Of a stretch of DNA of 64,000 nt, positions 10,113-22,249 are shown in pieces. Every line of letters begins with the position of its first letter. Position 1 is the stretch's first letter. The notes below the pieces were generated by a model that had not been told where the DNA came from, did not search any database, and worked only from the letters and a program-made list of their open reading frames with translations. Origin of the DNA: Chaenocephalus aceratus (taxonomy: Eukaryota; Chordata; Actinopteri; Perciformes; Channichthyidae); contig CM043801.1 in assembly GCA_023974075.1 (NCBI GenBank), positions 4,113,769 to 4,177,768 of the forward strand. Reading direction: 5' to 3'. Position numbers and translations under genes: made by a program.

Positions 10113-11888
10113 CATTTAGCTTTACGTTCAATTATTGTGACTAAAACCTGACAATGTTTTCAAGAGATTAATACTACACTTTATGCATTTTAAGCTAAAG
10201 TGTAATGGATGAAGGGTAACTCCACTGACTCCATACATCAAAGTGTGTTTCCAGGTGTTGGAGAGTGATGGTGCATGGAGGAAGAACGTTGTGTAAGCCT
10301 TCTGTCTCCAGAGAGCTGCGTGGGCGGAAGACTACAAGTTTGAAACTTAAAAATATCAGGGGGTGTGTTAAAAGACTTTCCCAGATCTCTGCATCCCGCT
10401 CCTCCTCTGCCTGGCACACTTACGCTCTGCCTGCTTTCTGCTGCTCTTATTTGACACTCTCCTGCTTTTTCTTGTGACTTAACATAAAAAAGAAGAAGTC
10501 AATCTTTGAACAGCCCAAATAGTAACCGATCTGATTGTCGGTGGCTTCAACTTTTCACAAAGGGAGGCATGAGGCGGAGGTAATCCAAAGCACCAAACCA
10601 GTGATTATCAAGTTCTGATCTCATCAGTTCATTTCTTTAGTTACTTGACTCTGTTAACTGCAGTACTTAATGCACTCTTGAAAAATAATAATCTAGAAAT
10701 CATTGAACCGTTACCAAATTCACAGAAAACTTGAGGTCTGCTTCAATTCTCAGTTCTTTTGAATCAGGACCGAGAACATGTGCCTTTTATTCAATTCAAT
10801 TTCTGAGGAATTATTCGTATGCACTGTAGCCTACTGTAGTTTTAATTCTGTCTTATTCTATTTTAGCCTTAATCCTCTTTATTTGTATTTTTCATTTTCT
10901 ACGGATGAATGTTGGCAGCTGTGGAATGGTGAGAGGACCTTGAGTTTTTGTAAAAGGAAAGATTACATGAGCCTCGTTGGATCACCTTTGGATGATGCTC
11001 GAGGTTACTACACCACCATTACTCAATTTTCTGCTTCCATGCCACAGTGTAACACAGCAATGTATTTCATCCATATCCGCATTGTTAGACAATCTGTAGC
11101 CAAGCTTCTTATTCAGCCAGTGGCTCCAGATAATCCAAATATAGATGTGAAATGACATTATTCATGCTTGTGTGTTCATAAATAACATGCAGCCTGAGGG
11201 GCAGATAAACCACCGCGTTAGCTCCGCAGCTAGCTGCTGATATATATCAATGCACAGCTGGAAATAAACAGAAAAAACAACACAGCCACATAGCAACAAA
11301 ACACGGCCTATCGTCCTTTCATACACACATTAACCCCTTTAACAGTCACTACTGGAGAGAGCAAATTTAAAACTGTGAAATCTCCATGGCTCATAAGCTA
11401 GCTCTCTACAGCACTACACTGTACTACTACATCTTCTTCAACGCTAGTACGACTCCAAGGGTGGTAATGTTGCTCAGTTCACCTTCAAAATATATTTTCT
11501 TTCTTTTTCATTTTGTATTTCACTTTTATCTTTGTTTTTCTTGTTTCCTTTGTGGTGATTAATCTATGCTGTATGTAAAAATATGAGTTTTTATTTGGAA
11601 AAAGTGCATCTGTTCAATGAAAAAAGCAATTCAATAAAAAGTAAAACATTAAATAAATGTAAAATGTCGGTTAATCTGCAACTGAAAATCGGTCAGAGTT
11701 TATAGGTTAGATTGCCATGAAAACCACTCATGGAGCCGAGAAGATGATCTAAATGACTGGATCATCTGACTTTTTATCAAAGTCAGCAAATGGACAGTTC
11801 AAATAAAGAAATCTCAACATCATTGGGCAATATTCAATCATGCCCTCAAGATAAGTTGTCATAACTTGATGACCTTTCTTCTAGCGCT
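10113..11888. other. Unassigned stretch with one 125-residue open frame
   Basis: Mostly AT-rich and non-coding. The open frame at 10778-11155 (+) has a hydrophobic start and a C-terminal half with ordinary composition ending PDNPNIDVK, but I recognise no family. It may be chance or an eroded element exon. Confidence 0.3.
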
Positions 11889-12283
11889 TTCTTCTGGTCA
11901 AAATTAAAATCTAAATCTGCTTACAATAAGTGCAATTAACCATAAAGATACAAACACAGAACAAGAAGATACATCCAGATATAGAGGATTCAAATTAGCC
12001 AACCAAAGTGCTGATCCATTAGTTTAAAATGGGCTAAACCGTTGAAGGAGGAATGTTGTTTTGTGTAAGGTTTAATATCCAAGGGGCGGGCGAGTTTTCA
12101 CTCTGCGACAGTAGATGTGTAGACTTTCTGCTGTCCTGATATCAATGGGGAGCTCGTTCCACCATTTTGGAGCCAGGATAGCAAACAGGTGTGTTTTAGC
12201 TGAGAGAGTAGTGAGCCGATTGGCCAACGCAGAGCGAAGTGCACATACTGGAGTGTAAGATGTATCTATTGATGAAAGGCTTG
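11889..12283 (-). pseudogene. Rex1/L2-like LINE C-terminal fragment
   Basis: On the minus strand, residues SLSSIDTSYTPV, LAPKWWNELPIDIRTAESL and a final arginine/lysine-rich segment match the conserved C-terminal end of fish Rex1/L2-type LINE proteins. The frame opens at about 12283, where the 12284-16379 TIR element was inserted. Reading appears to resume beyond that element at 16380 (ERGS preceding SLSSIDT), so the LINE was split by the insertion. No catalytic core is present. Confidence 0.75.
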
Positions 12284-12387
12284 AGGCCTGTACTACGAAG
12301 CCGGATTTTCGCATAGCGAGGTAACTTCAGGATAAACTCTGGGTTTCCGGTCCTACGACGCTGGTTCTCTTCTTACCGGGGTAGATC

Positions 12388-15307
12388 CAACCCAGTCTCA
12401 TAAAAAAACGTGTAATAACTACGTTGGTCCACAACGTAGGGCGTAGTATTTCTACAAAAACGCCTCTGAAATTGTAAGATCCCTACGTTTTTTTCCACCA
12501 TTCATTCCAATGGCTGGCGTCTATGTCACGTGATCTTCAAATTTCTCCCTGCAGAAAAAAAAAACATGGCCGACATTCATTTTATTCTCGGTGGAAAATG
12601 CCTATTTTAAGGTTAGTTTGGCCATTAAAATGCGTTTTGATGTCATTTGATGTGAGAAATATGAGTTGTTATTTCAGATTATGTGTGCAGTGGATGTACA
12701 TGATCTTTAGTTTGCTAGTTATTACGAAGATTACTTCAGGAAATTGTGTCCATACAATGTTTTCATTGTTACCAAGGTGGTTGCTAGGGACGCTGCTATC
12801 GAATTATTTCTGTTATGTTGTGTAACTGTTTAATGGTGTTATCTTTATTGCTACCCCCTTCCCCGTCAATTTATAGTGTTGGTCCACAGCGCAAACGTAT
12901 TAGTTTATCAAAATCCGCATCTAAAATTGTGGCATAGATACGTTATGTTCCCCTGTGCAATTCTCTATTTACTCAACAATAACACTCATTATCCTTGTGT
13001 TTATTTATTTGTTTGATTAATAAACACAAGTTGGAGTCCGTCAGGATCGAGGGTCGGAGAAGCTGATTTGCTTTACAGAACATTACACCCGGAAGTAAGT
13101 ATTCTCTCCGCTTCGCTTGACAAACCCCGTGATAGTCCTCAAGCTCTGTGATTGGATGTTTGAGTGTGCGCCGAGGGTTACGCCGAGCGCCGAACAGCAC
13201 TTTGAAATGGGATGAAACCACGGCAGACTGTCAAAAACCGCGTCCCCCCCTCCCCCACCCCGTCCCCAGAACTACACATGCTGGCTATTGTGTTTCGCAT
13301 CATGTTCTCTATCTATGGCACGTCTCTACTGGGAGTTGTAGTTTTAAAAGACGTTTTCGTATTTCCCATAATAAGAAGTTGCCAGTATTCAACTGTGTAC
13401 ATCCCTGGAGGTTTAGGGAATAGGAAACACTCACATTTAAAACATATAATTAATAAATGGGTGAAAATTGGTTGTGCCCATAATGAGAAGCATTAATATA
13501 TACCCACATGCCAGCTAAGGTCAGAAGAGCTTTATTTAACAGCTGGTCTTATGTCTGTGACCCCTCCTGTTGTTAATTGATAAGCCTGTAACATACACTT
13601 GTCAAGGTTCAGAGGCACGTTTTGCAAATATGGCAGTAGCCATCGATCATCTTAAGATAAGATATACTTTATTGATCCCAAGTTGGAAACATTTGCGTCA
13701 CATCAGCATGTGTAACAGTTGTAAATATGCAGTGGTGTTTATTTGTAAATCATTTAGTATAATCACACAAATTCTGTGTTTTATATTTAATAATTCTGTG
13801 TTCTTTATTTATTGAATGTTCAATACCTGACAAGGTCGGAGATGAAAAACTTGGGTCGCAGGTTCCTCAACAGTGCATTACAAGACATCTATCAATATGT
13901 GTGTATACCTCCACCATTAAACTGTCGTATTCTGCACATTTCTTATACTATATACATACATCTTATAAGAGTATAATACATATGTATAATATCAGTTAAA
14001 ATAAGGGCTTCAACATAGTTAACATTGCTGGAGGTATACACACATATTGATAGATGTCTTGTAATGCACTGTTGAGGAACCTGTGACCCAAGTTACTACA
14101 CCGTAGTTGTGTATAATATGATATGTCAATAAACCTTAACAAATCTTGAAATCTTGAAAGGGATGTGCAAAATAGTCATTATATACAGTCTTTAATTAAC
14201 TATTAGTAGAGAATAACGAGTAATGAATATACTTTATAGGGATCCTATTAATATCTAATAATAAAAATAATGAAATTCAATAACATGCTTTAATCACTAG
14301 GTGTCCCTTTCTATCAGCTCTGCACCGTTATGGTGTAAATACAGCCTATCTACCAATTGGATCAAATATAAAATTCAGCCGAATTAGTGTTGATTCTGCA
14401 AGGAGACGTATTGTGTGAAAATAAATGTAAGATGTTGTTTAATGGCTGATATTTATGATCCACGTCACGTTTTCGGTGTTGGCGGCAGTTCCTCGTGTTT
14501 GTCTCGAAGTCTTCTCATCAGGGCTCTATAAATAGAGAACTACGGCAGATATGTAATATTTAATGCAGCCGAACCGTGTATTACAATGCCGTTATGTGAT
14601 GACCTCCAAAGACAAAAGCAAGCACACTCGGAATAAAGTATTATTTTATTTTAAACAAATGTTTTCGGTCTGTTTCCGGTATTTGTTTATTACGATGTGA
14701 TGTGAGATGCGAGACTGGGTTGGATAATTGCACAGGGGAAATAACGTATCTATGCCACAATTTTAGATGCGGATTTTGTTAAACGAATATGTTTGCGCTG
14801 TGGACCAACACTATATTGACGGGGAAGGGGTGGGGGGGGGGGGGGGTGGTGGGTAGCAATAAAGATAACACCATTAAACAGTTACACAACATAACAAAAT
14901 AATATCGATAGCAGCTTCCCTAGCAACCACCTTGGTAAACAATGAAAACGTTGAATGGACACAATTTCCTGAAGTAATCTTCATAATAACTAGCAAACTA
15001 AAGATCATGTACATCCACTGCACACTAATCTGAAATAACAACTCATATTTCTCACATCAAATGACATCAAAACGTATTTTAATGGCCAAACTAACCTTAA
15101 AATAGGCATTTTCCACCGAGAATAAAACGAATGTCGGCCATGTTTTTTTTTTCTGCAGGGAGACATTTGAAGATCACGTGACATTGGAAATGAATGGTGA
15201 AAAAAAACGTAGGGATCTTACAATTTCAGAGGCGTTTTTGTAGAAATACTACATCCCAAGTTGTGGACCAACGTAGTTATTACACGTTTTTTTGTGAGAC
15301 TAGGTTG
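12388..15307. mobile_element. Foldback element, copy 1 (~575-bp TIRs, 7-bp TSD)
   Basis: The left arm 12388-12962 is an inverted copy of 14733-15307. Arms begin CAACC(C/T)AGTCTCA and include the block with GTCACGTGATCTTCAAAT in the left arm. The flanking heptamer GTAGATC occurs at 12381-12387 and 15308-15314. The core (about 12965-14730) carries short open frames at 13148-13496 that do not resemble any transposase, plus a retroposon tail on the minus strand near 13650-13715 (GATCAATAAAGTATATC in reverse). The core is shared, in reverse orientation, with 48619-51380. The superfamily is unknown. Confidence 0.85.
13849..14093. repeat. 65-bp inverted repeat inside foldback copy 1
   Basis: Arms 13849-13913 and 14029-14093 are reverse complements with one mismatch, separated by 115 bp. 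Foldback copy 2 has only one of these arms (about 50135-50205), so the left arm is an added inverted copy. Confidence 0.9.
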
Positions 15308-15344
15308 GTAGATCTCCATGGTAACTTATGCTGAACGGCAAACC

Positions 15345-15930
15345 AGGGGCCTATACTACGAATCTAGTTCAACATATCCTGGATATATTTGAGTTATCCA
15401 GTTAACTTAATCCAAAACAAAGCCGCTCTCGTTAAACTGTCCTACAACGCTGGCTATCAACTCGATCGCTCAAGCCAGCCGTGTCCTATCTAGTTAGGTG
15501 CGCGTTCACACGAAAGGGGTGGTATTTGGAGCATTCGACCAATCACAAACATGGAGAAGCATACTGACAGCGCAGCGTCATACTTCCTGAATGAAAAGTA
15601 AACTATATATTAGACATATGAGAAGTTAAACTTTAAACATCCATGACTTAAACACTTTATCCAGGATAAAAGCCACATAGCTGCACCTGCAAGGTGAATA
15701 CAGCTGGTAAAAGAAAAGTGTTTGAATGCGTACATTAACAGGTTTATGATATCACTGCCCCGTCTAAGACACGATCTGACTTTCATTACATTTGTCTCGA
15801 GTGTTTCGTCAACTTAATGTGTTGCTTAAAATAATACTTCTGCATACAGTATGTGACACTGTGAGTGTTGCACGGCCAGATACAGCTCAGCTGACTCATT
15901 TAAGGAAATATATGATACATTATGAAGTGA
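15345..15930 (+). mobile_element. Second 'CTACGAA' family terminus and body
   Basis: Starts AGGGGCCTATACTACGAATC just after the foldback element. The following ~585 bp match the reverse complement of 31420-31997. No separate right end was seen, so this is either an insertion truncated inside 12284-16379 or a recombinant of two related elements. Confidence 0.65.
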
Positions 15931-16415
15931 TATGCCGCGGACTGTACTTAATGTACTCTGATCCTGTTACTTATGTTGTGGCAGATATTTAAGTAAGCTT
16001 TCTTAACGCTAATGTTATAATAGTCAGATTGCTCTGAAGATGGAGGTGATATTCTATTAATGTTCACGTTCACACAGTCGGTGATTTTTGCCGGCCGTCT
16101 TTCCTGCAACGGCAGTTTTTCTGTATTTCCTTTCTCCTGTAATATGACTTGATCGCTTTAAACTCCGCACACTGAGCTCTGATTGGTCAGCAGGCAGTGC
16201 TTTCACTGAGTTGATCTCCTGCAACCTAACCTGGTCCCGACCAGGTTAGCCGCTAAGCATAAGTTACCACGGAGATCTAGCCTGCTAAAAAGAGAACCAG
16301 CTTCGTAGGACCGGAAAGCCGGAGTTTTCCCTGAATTTAGCCGGCCAAGTGAAAATCCTGCTTCGTAGTATACCCCCCTGGAACCTCTCTCATACAATAA
16401 TACAATACAAATAGT

Positions 16416-16444
16416 GTGTGTGTGTTGTGTGTGTGTGTGTGTGT
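16416..16444. repeat. (GT)n microsatellite
   Basis: Short GT-repeat tract with one interruption. The overlapping cysteine/valine-rich open frames are translation of the repeat. Confidence 0.9.
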
Positions 16445-17577
16445 TGGATCGTTGGAGCTATGTGCAACTCAAGGCATATGCTCGAACGGGAGCTGCCTGG
16501 ACGCTGCAATCATGTTGTGCACTATCCGTGCTGAGTGTGCTGACTTTTCGTACAATGTCCCACTGTCTGGCTGCCTGCATAAAGTCAAGTGCTCGGCGCA
16601 GTTGTGGAGAAATGTCGCTCCTCTGTTTTCATTTAAACAGCTCCTTCTATCCGTTAGCGCAGCTACAGATGTAGCGCTTCGTTTCAGACGCCTACCCGTG
16701 CGGGTCCGTGATCGGCACGGGGTGGGCCCCTGCTGAAAAGGAAAACCCCCCCACAGGACTTGAAACGCCCCCTTGATAAATACATTTAATTATAATGAAA
16801 CCAGCTGCAATGGATCATGGATCCACCAGGGGGAGCCGTGAAAAGCTGCCACACTGGAACTCATGTGAAATAAACAGCTGATCTACAGGTATCTGATATA
16901 GCGGATATTTGTTAAGATCCATATATGTCACGGATAGGATCATATTCTGTGCTAAGTAAGAGACATGTAATCATTTACTAAACATCACCATGTTTTTATT
17001 TAACAAAATAATGTTTAATTCACGTTGGCGTAAGTACAAAACCATCGCTATGTTTTTAGATCAGGAAATGCATCCAGACTCAAACAAACGATTTTCAATC
17101 ATCATCCTCACGATCATTTAATGTATCATATGTTCGCGAGTTGAAATGTGTCACCCGATGCAGGACTCTGGCCTGATGTGAACATTTCCAGAAGAACTCT
17201 AGCTTGAATGGCCTTTGTATGTATACAGTAGGCCTACAGTATAGCCCAACCATGTACACCTTCCTTTTTTCCCGTCCAAAGTTTGAATTGGATAAAGGTA
17301 ATGGTTATCGATGGTGCTTTTATAGCCTATTGTATAATAACTGTGTGATTTATATTGCTTTTCAAATGCATATATGGCCACCCATTTACACGGCTCTTCC
17401 CGTCAAGAATAGGAATAGAACTGAGGTAGATCACTTTACATTTCTGCAAATACATTTTTAATCACACACATCTCCCCAGGTCTCCCCGTCGCGAAAATGA
17501 TAAATAAAATAAAAAGAGGAAATCATTTTCAAGTTCAGTTTTCAACGTTTTATTTAAAATAATTGACATAACACCAT
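16445..17577. other. Unassigned non-coding stretch
   Basis: No recognisable gene or element ends. Short frames at 16416-16736 and 17199-17461 have no family signature. It may be residual single-copy sequence between element clusters. Confidence 0.35.
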
Positions 17578-18019
17578 ACTGTCGGCAGGGCCGGATTAGT
17601 ACCTGCAGGGGCCCCTGGGCACTGAGCGCTCATGGGCCCCACCCCCCAACCCAACAAGTAACACCACGCCTACCCAATCCTACCAACATGACCAATATTT
17701 AGAATTTTCAGTCAATCTGGCATGTCAAATCGCACACCTATTTGTCAAAAGCAGGGACGCAGCCACATAGTTCAACCAAAGTAGGTCTAGCCTTTTGCCC
17801 TTTTAGTCAAACATCACAAGACAAAATACAATGGATAAGATTCCAAGACAGTGTATGGCTCAGGAATACCTAGGTAATATCACTCAAAACCTCAGAGTAG
17901 CACCCGACTTAATGCCAAAATATGACTGGCTGGCTGTACACGTACACGAGGAGTTAGTTACAAACATTGAGAGTTACAAAAGTATAATATGTAGTGAAAT
18001 GGTGTGGTTGCTCAACTAA

Positions 18020-18625
18020 GTGATCAGTATCCGTTATCCTCTCGGGATGCTTCCAATCACTAAAGCCGAGAACAAATGCATTACTGTGGCTGTGAGTGGA
18101 TACAAGTTTGCAGGCAAAACAATAAATTGCTCCGGTAGATGGAGAATAAATAATCCAATCGCGTTGAACGATTTCTCCATTGTGAAGCTGTCTGGTCAGC
18201 ATATCATTGGTCAGTGAGCGTGTCCGGCCGCTAGCATCGGTCTCCCTCCGAGATGCTGGATACTTCGTTGCCCGATTATGAAAGTATGAAACCTCTTTCA
18301 TCAAAGTCTCCTCCCGGACATTTCCTGCAATTAATCCCCATTGTGCAGGGTCCTGAGAGACACAGGGAACTTCCGATGAACTCGAACCTTCACCCTGCTC
18401 TGTGACGTCCTCGTCAGGCTCGTCTTCATCTTTATCTTCCTCTTCTACTCGCTGCTGCGTTAGCATGCTAGGTTCAAGGCTAACATTGCTCGCTAGCTCA
18501 ACAACATCATCCGTGACCGCCGCCACTGTTCCTTGTGGTTGTTGCTGGCCTATTTCGTCACTTTTTGCTTTTTTGAAAAAGCTATTTATTGTTGGCACAT
18601 TTATTGTTGGCACATGACCTACAGT
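18020..18625 (-). pseudogene. hAT transposase fragment with TTF-type zinc-finger domain
   Basis: Minus-strand reading runs from the nested insertion at 18626 down to about 18020. It has an acidic, serine-rich N-terminal region, then DPAQWGLI and the TTF-type domain words RDWIIYSPSTGAIYCFACKL and GFSDWKHPERI. In hAT transposases of the ZMYM/TTF group this domain binds DNA near the N-terminus. The dimerisation and RNase-H-like catalytic parts are absent, so the fragment cannot transpose DNA. The start codon was displaced by the nested element; the methionine at 18703 lies in that element and is not genuine. Confidence 0.85.
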
Positions 18626-19925
18626 CAGGGCCGCCTTAATGCACGGGCTGACCTGGGCTGAAGCCCAGGGGCCTACGGAGATCAGGGGCCTATCATGAGC
18701 CAATAAAAAAGTTTTTAAAAAAAATGTAATTAAAAAAAAAAAAGTTTTTTATTTCGGATGTTTTTAAAAAACATTTAAATAAACAAAGTCTTGGCTTTCA
18801 GAATATGAAACTTTTATTTCCAAAATCCACACAATAAATACATTTTTGAAGCTGTAAAGGGAAGATGACAGCTCTCACTCGCCACTCACTCCACCTCCCT
18901 CCGGTGACATTATGAATGTAAGGCGTTATAGTAATCATAGATAACACGGGCAGGGTCCGTTACAGTTTGTTTTCATCTGATTTCAAATAAAACAAAAGTC
19001 TTGGCTCTTCAGACTATTAAAATTGTTTCGGCAATCTAAGATGATAAATACAACGTTGAAGCTTGTAACGGCATAATTACAAGCGGAGAAGGAACGGAGG
19101 TAACTTGACCGTCACAGCAGGCATAACAACAGCCTGTGTTTCTCTTGAGTGTTTTCCCCGGGGAAACAAACACAATACACACAAACGCAAAAATACACAA
19201 AAACACACACACTCGCAAGCTTCCCCGAGAAAAAGTAATCCAAACGAAAATATCTTCCCTCCGTAGTATTTTGATCATTCTGCTCCGCTAATCAATCAGA
19301 TCGATGGATTCCAGAGATTTTCTCAAACATGATGACTCCAAAACAGTCCGTGGGCACCACTTAACAGCAGAATGAGAATATGTTTCACATGTGACTTATT
19401 CAAATTGCGAGTGGTTGAGTGACAGATGAAGGTTGTTTAGGAGAAAAAGTTTGAGAAGAAAAAGTTTGAGAGTGGCGCACGGGAAAGGAAATTGTTGAGG
19501 GAAAAGGAGTTTCCAGACAAGCAGCTATTACAAAAAATGCCGAAGCTTACAGGTTATTTTAAACCTGTAGGCCAGGATGAGGAGGAAGGACAGATGAGTT
19601 CTGTTCAGCCAAGTAGGCCGTCTGGTTCTGATAGCGATGGAGTAGCGGGAGAGGAGAGAAAACAGACAGGAGGGGACATTATCTGTTGGAGGAGATGGAG
19701 AGGACGACGAGGACTGCTACGTGGAGGGGAGCCAACGGCAACCGGACAAATACATGAGGGAGGCCCGATACGTCATTCATCTGGAGGAGAGGACCAGGCG
19801 CGCGTAGAGCAGAGTGGAGAAGTGCGATCACAGAGTCTGCCGAGGCTATAAATGACTTTCATTTGTTGTTTAAATAGGGGGCCTACAAATCAGCCAGGGC
19901 CTGATGGCAGGTTAAGGTGGGCCTG
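18626..19925. mobile_element. hAT element nested in a hAT, perfect 8-bp TSD
   Basis: Ends are CAGGGCCGCCTTAA and TTAAGGTGGGCCTG. The TSD CCTACAGT lies at 18618-18625 and 19926-19933. The element is 1.3 kb, with the N-terminal transposase exon on the plus strand and a fragment shared with 4200-4420. Confidence 0.95.
19450..19851 (+). pseudogene. hAT transposase N-terminal exon (TTF group), truncated
   Basis: Reads SGARKRKLLREKEF, then a short spacer and KLTGYFKPV, followed by an acidic Q/S/E-rich stretch. This arrangement (basic SGA.KRK start, then a K(I/L)T.FF-like motif) is typical of the first residues of TTF-type hAT transposases. It continues into an Arg/Gly-rich tail without any domain, so the coding part is internally deleted. 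No ATG fits the conserved start, and the nearest in-frame start is non-ATG. Confidence 0.65.
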
Positions 19926-20175
19926 CCTACAGTACAGAGGACGGTTTAGAAAATATATTAATTTGACCCTATAGAAAAGCTGTGTTATTTATAGCGAAGA
20001 GTGAGTGTCATTTAAAAACAATGTATGAGTGAGGTTGTGCCCGAAAAAAATAAAATAATAAAACTTTTTTTTTTTTTTTTTTTTTTTAATCTTGTCACTG
20101 AGGGCCCTCTTTGCTCAAGGGCCCCTGGGCACTTGCCCAGGTTGCCCATATGGTTAATCCGGCCCTGACTGTCGG

Positions 20176-20744
20176 CCTATCTGCTATGGAAAACCAGGAC
20201 GAGCTATTTCGGGATCTGTTTTCAGGGGCTCCTCAGTCTCTCATTTACCCGGCTCCTGATCTGAAGGTGTAAATGTTTGAATGATGAATAAACAGTGAGG
20301 AGGGGTACACTAGATATACACAGCAGCCCAGCCTGTGAGCAGTATGAACACCAATGAGCGCTCAGCTCGAGATACCAGCGAGTCGAGAGAGAGAATGATA
20401 TCTGCATTTCTCTTTTGGTTTGATTAGGACACATCCTGGGGATTGTGTTACAAACATTGACCAGACCGTTCACCAGCCCCCACCCCCCATGTTGCCTATG
20501 CTGTCCTGTGTTGCGAACTCTTGTTTTAAAACGAATTGGCCATCGGAATGTGTGGAGGAATTCTCCCAAGGGTCACATTCCACAGCTCCCCCCCCCCCCC
20601 CACTCCTGTGATCTCCCAATCCCCCAGTCTGTAGGTTTTTGTTTGCATATTATACATTACAGCCCTTAAGATACACTTTTGTGTTTAACAGCTGACCACC
20701 ATGACATACTTTGTTTTAGTAGATTTCGCATAAGAGCAAAATAT
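20176..20744. other. Unassigned stretch after the hAT nest
   Basis: Resumes the target sequence of the 17586-20167 element. The frames at 20222-20669 overlap on both strands and show no family motif. A C-run occurs near 20588-20600. Confidence 0.3.
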
Positions 20745-20990
20745 ATAAATATGAGCATTAAATTATATGAATATGAGAACAAAATGCCATGAATGTGTGA
20801 GTGAAAATATATGAATGTGTGCATTGAAATATGATAATATGAGAGCAAAATGTATGAATGTGTGAGTGTAAATATATACGTGTGTGAGAGTGAAACATGT
20901 ATGTATGTAAAAGGAGAATATAGTGTGTAAGAGTGAACCTGTATGTATGTAAAAGGAGAATATATGTGTGCAAGAAGTGAAAATATGCTG
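20745..20990. repeat. Degenerate ~40-45-bp tandem repeat
   Basis: Repeated phrases such as ATATGAATGTGTGAGTG and GTATGTATGTAAAAGGAGAA occur several times with drift. The histidine/tyrosine-rich minus-strand frames here are translation of the repeat. Confidence 0.7.
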
Positions 20991-21602
20991 CATTTTGAAT
21001 GTCCGATAGTCCACCATTTCCACCGGAAATATCCAACATTTATAAAAGTGAAAAAACAATGAAGACTTAACATATTCATCATAATTAAATTTATTTCGTT
21101 TGGCTGTAGGATTTTGGACTTTGTTTAGAGCAGTGATCTTCTACTATATGAACATTTTGGACCCAAAATCCAAAAAAAAATGTAAAAACAGATTTTGAAA
21201 ATGATATTATTTTTCATATAGGTTAACAACAAACATACACAACGAAACCATTTAAAGCTGGAAATATATACATGGGATGTCACTATGATAATGTGAAAGT
21301 TTGATTGAGGTAGCATGGGATTTCATTTGAATGAGGCAAAATTGTTATTATAAATATAATACAAATATATATATACATATTATGTACACAAATCTGTTTG
21401 TTCTGTCTATCTGTGCCACGCTTTCAAAGCGGTTTCTGTCAACTACGTTACAGAGGCCAACATCACAGGGTTCCTCCTCCTCCATGTCAAAACACCAAGC
21501 TTAAAGCTTGACTCACATTCAGAGTTCTCTTCATCATAGTTGAATCTTTCAAAACTCTAAATCTATCTAACTATATCTAAATTCTCAATGTTTGTCTGTC
21601 AC
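20991..21602. other. Unassigned AT-rich stretch
   Basis: No gene, RNA or element ends recognised. Confidence 0.3.
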
Positions 21603-21760
21603 TTTACTTCAATCGCAGTCTCCCGCCGCCTCTCTTCGTCTCCCGCCGCCTGTCTTCGTATATCTTCGTCTCTCTCCATTTCCCTCCGTCTCTCTTCGGT
21701 TCCCGCCGTCCCTCTTAGTCTCTTTTCGTCTCGTATCACTCCGTTTACCTCACCCCCTCC
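21603..21760. repeat. Pyrimidine-rich degenerate tandem repeat
   Basis: Variants of TCTCTTCGTCTCCCGCCG recur with drift. Low-complexity, non-coding. Confidence 0.65.
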
Positions 21761-22249
21761 CTGGTAAATACATCCTGTTGAGCAGAATCTACAGTTTCCA
21801 GTATTTTCCGTTTCGTAAAATGATCAAATACGGTGAAGATATTAAAATATGTGCTTCCATTATTCATACTTTTGAAATGTATTAACTTTATATCATCGTA
21901 TCTCCGTGTTTACTGGGTATTTTTGCATGAAACAAAGACTGGGATATAGTTTCAAGCCAGTACTTTCGACAAAAACACACGGCAATGTTGTTTTTATGCG
22001 GCACCGGCTTGAACAGGTCATGTGATCTGATCACGCCGGCGTGACGGTCGACTCCAAAGGGTTAATATTAAATACATATAAGTATTTTTACAACTTGTAT
22101 TTAGAAATACTCTGTTGTAATTATTGATGCATACATGTGTTCATCCATTCAATGTGGCATCTGCTATAATGGGGTTAATGTATGATATTACTTAATAATA
22201 CAATACATAGTTTCTCATTATTATTTTTTTATCGCTGATCTTATTTTGA
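21761..22249. other. Unassigned non-coding stretch
   Basis: No recognisable feature apart from AT-rich sequence and one short GC patch (CACGCCGGCGTGACGG near 22034). Confidence 0.3.

Larger units (their letters stand above)
12284..16379. mobile_element. TIR element of the 'GTACTACGAAGC' family, multiply invaded
   Basis: The left end reads AGGCCTGTACTACGAAGC and the right end, reverse complemented, reads AGGGGGGTATACTACGAAGC. Similarity continues through GGATTTTC and CCGGTCCTACGA. The element contains the foldback element 12388-15307 and a related terminus at 15345. TSD is unresolved (possibly CT). No transposase was recognised. Confidence 0.7.
17586..20167. mobile_element. hAT transposon with perfect 8-bp TSD
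   Basis: Ends are CAGGGCCGGATTA and TTAATCCGGCCCTG. The TSD ACTGTCGG is present at 17578-17585 and 20168-20175. The element holds a TTF-type transposase exon on the minus strand and a second complete hAT at 18626-19925, so its own length before that insertion was about 1.3 kb. Confidence 0.95.

Noticed and set aside
18402..18617. Ser-rich plus-strand frame
   Set aside because: Antisense shadow of the acidic/serine-rich part of the TTF-type transposase exon.
20666..21082. His/Tyr/Ser-rich minus-strand proteins resembling membrane segments
   Set aside because: Translation of the degenerate tandem repeat at 20745-20990.
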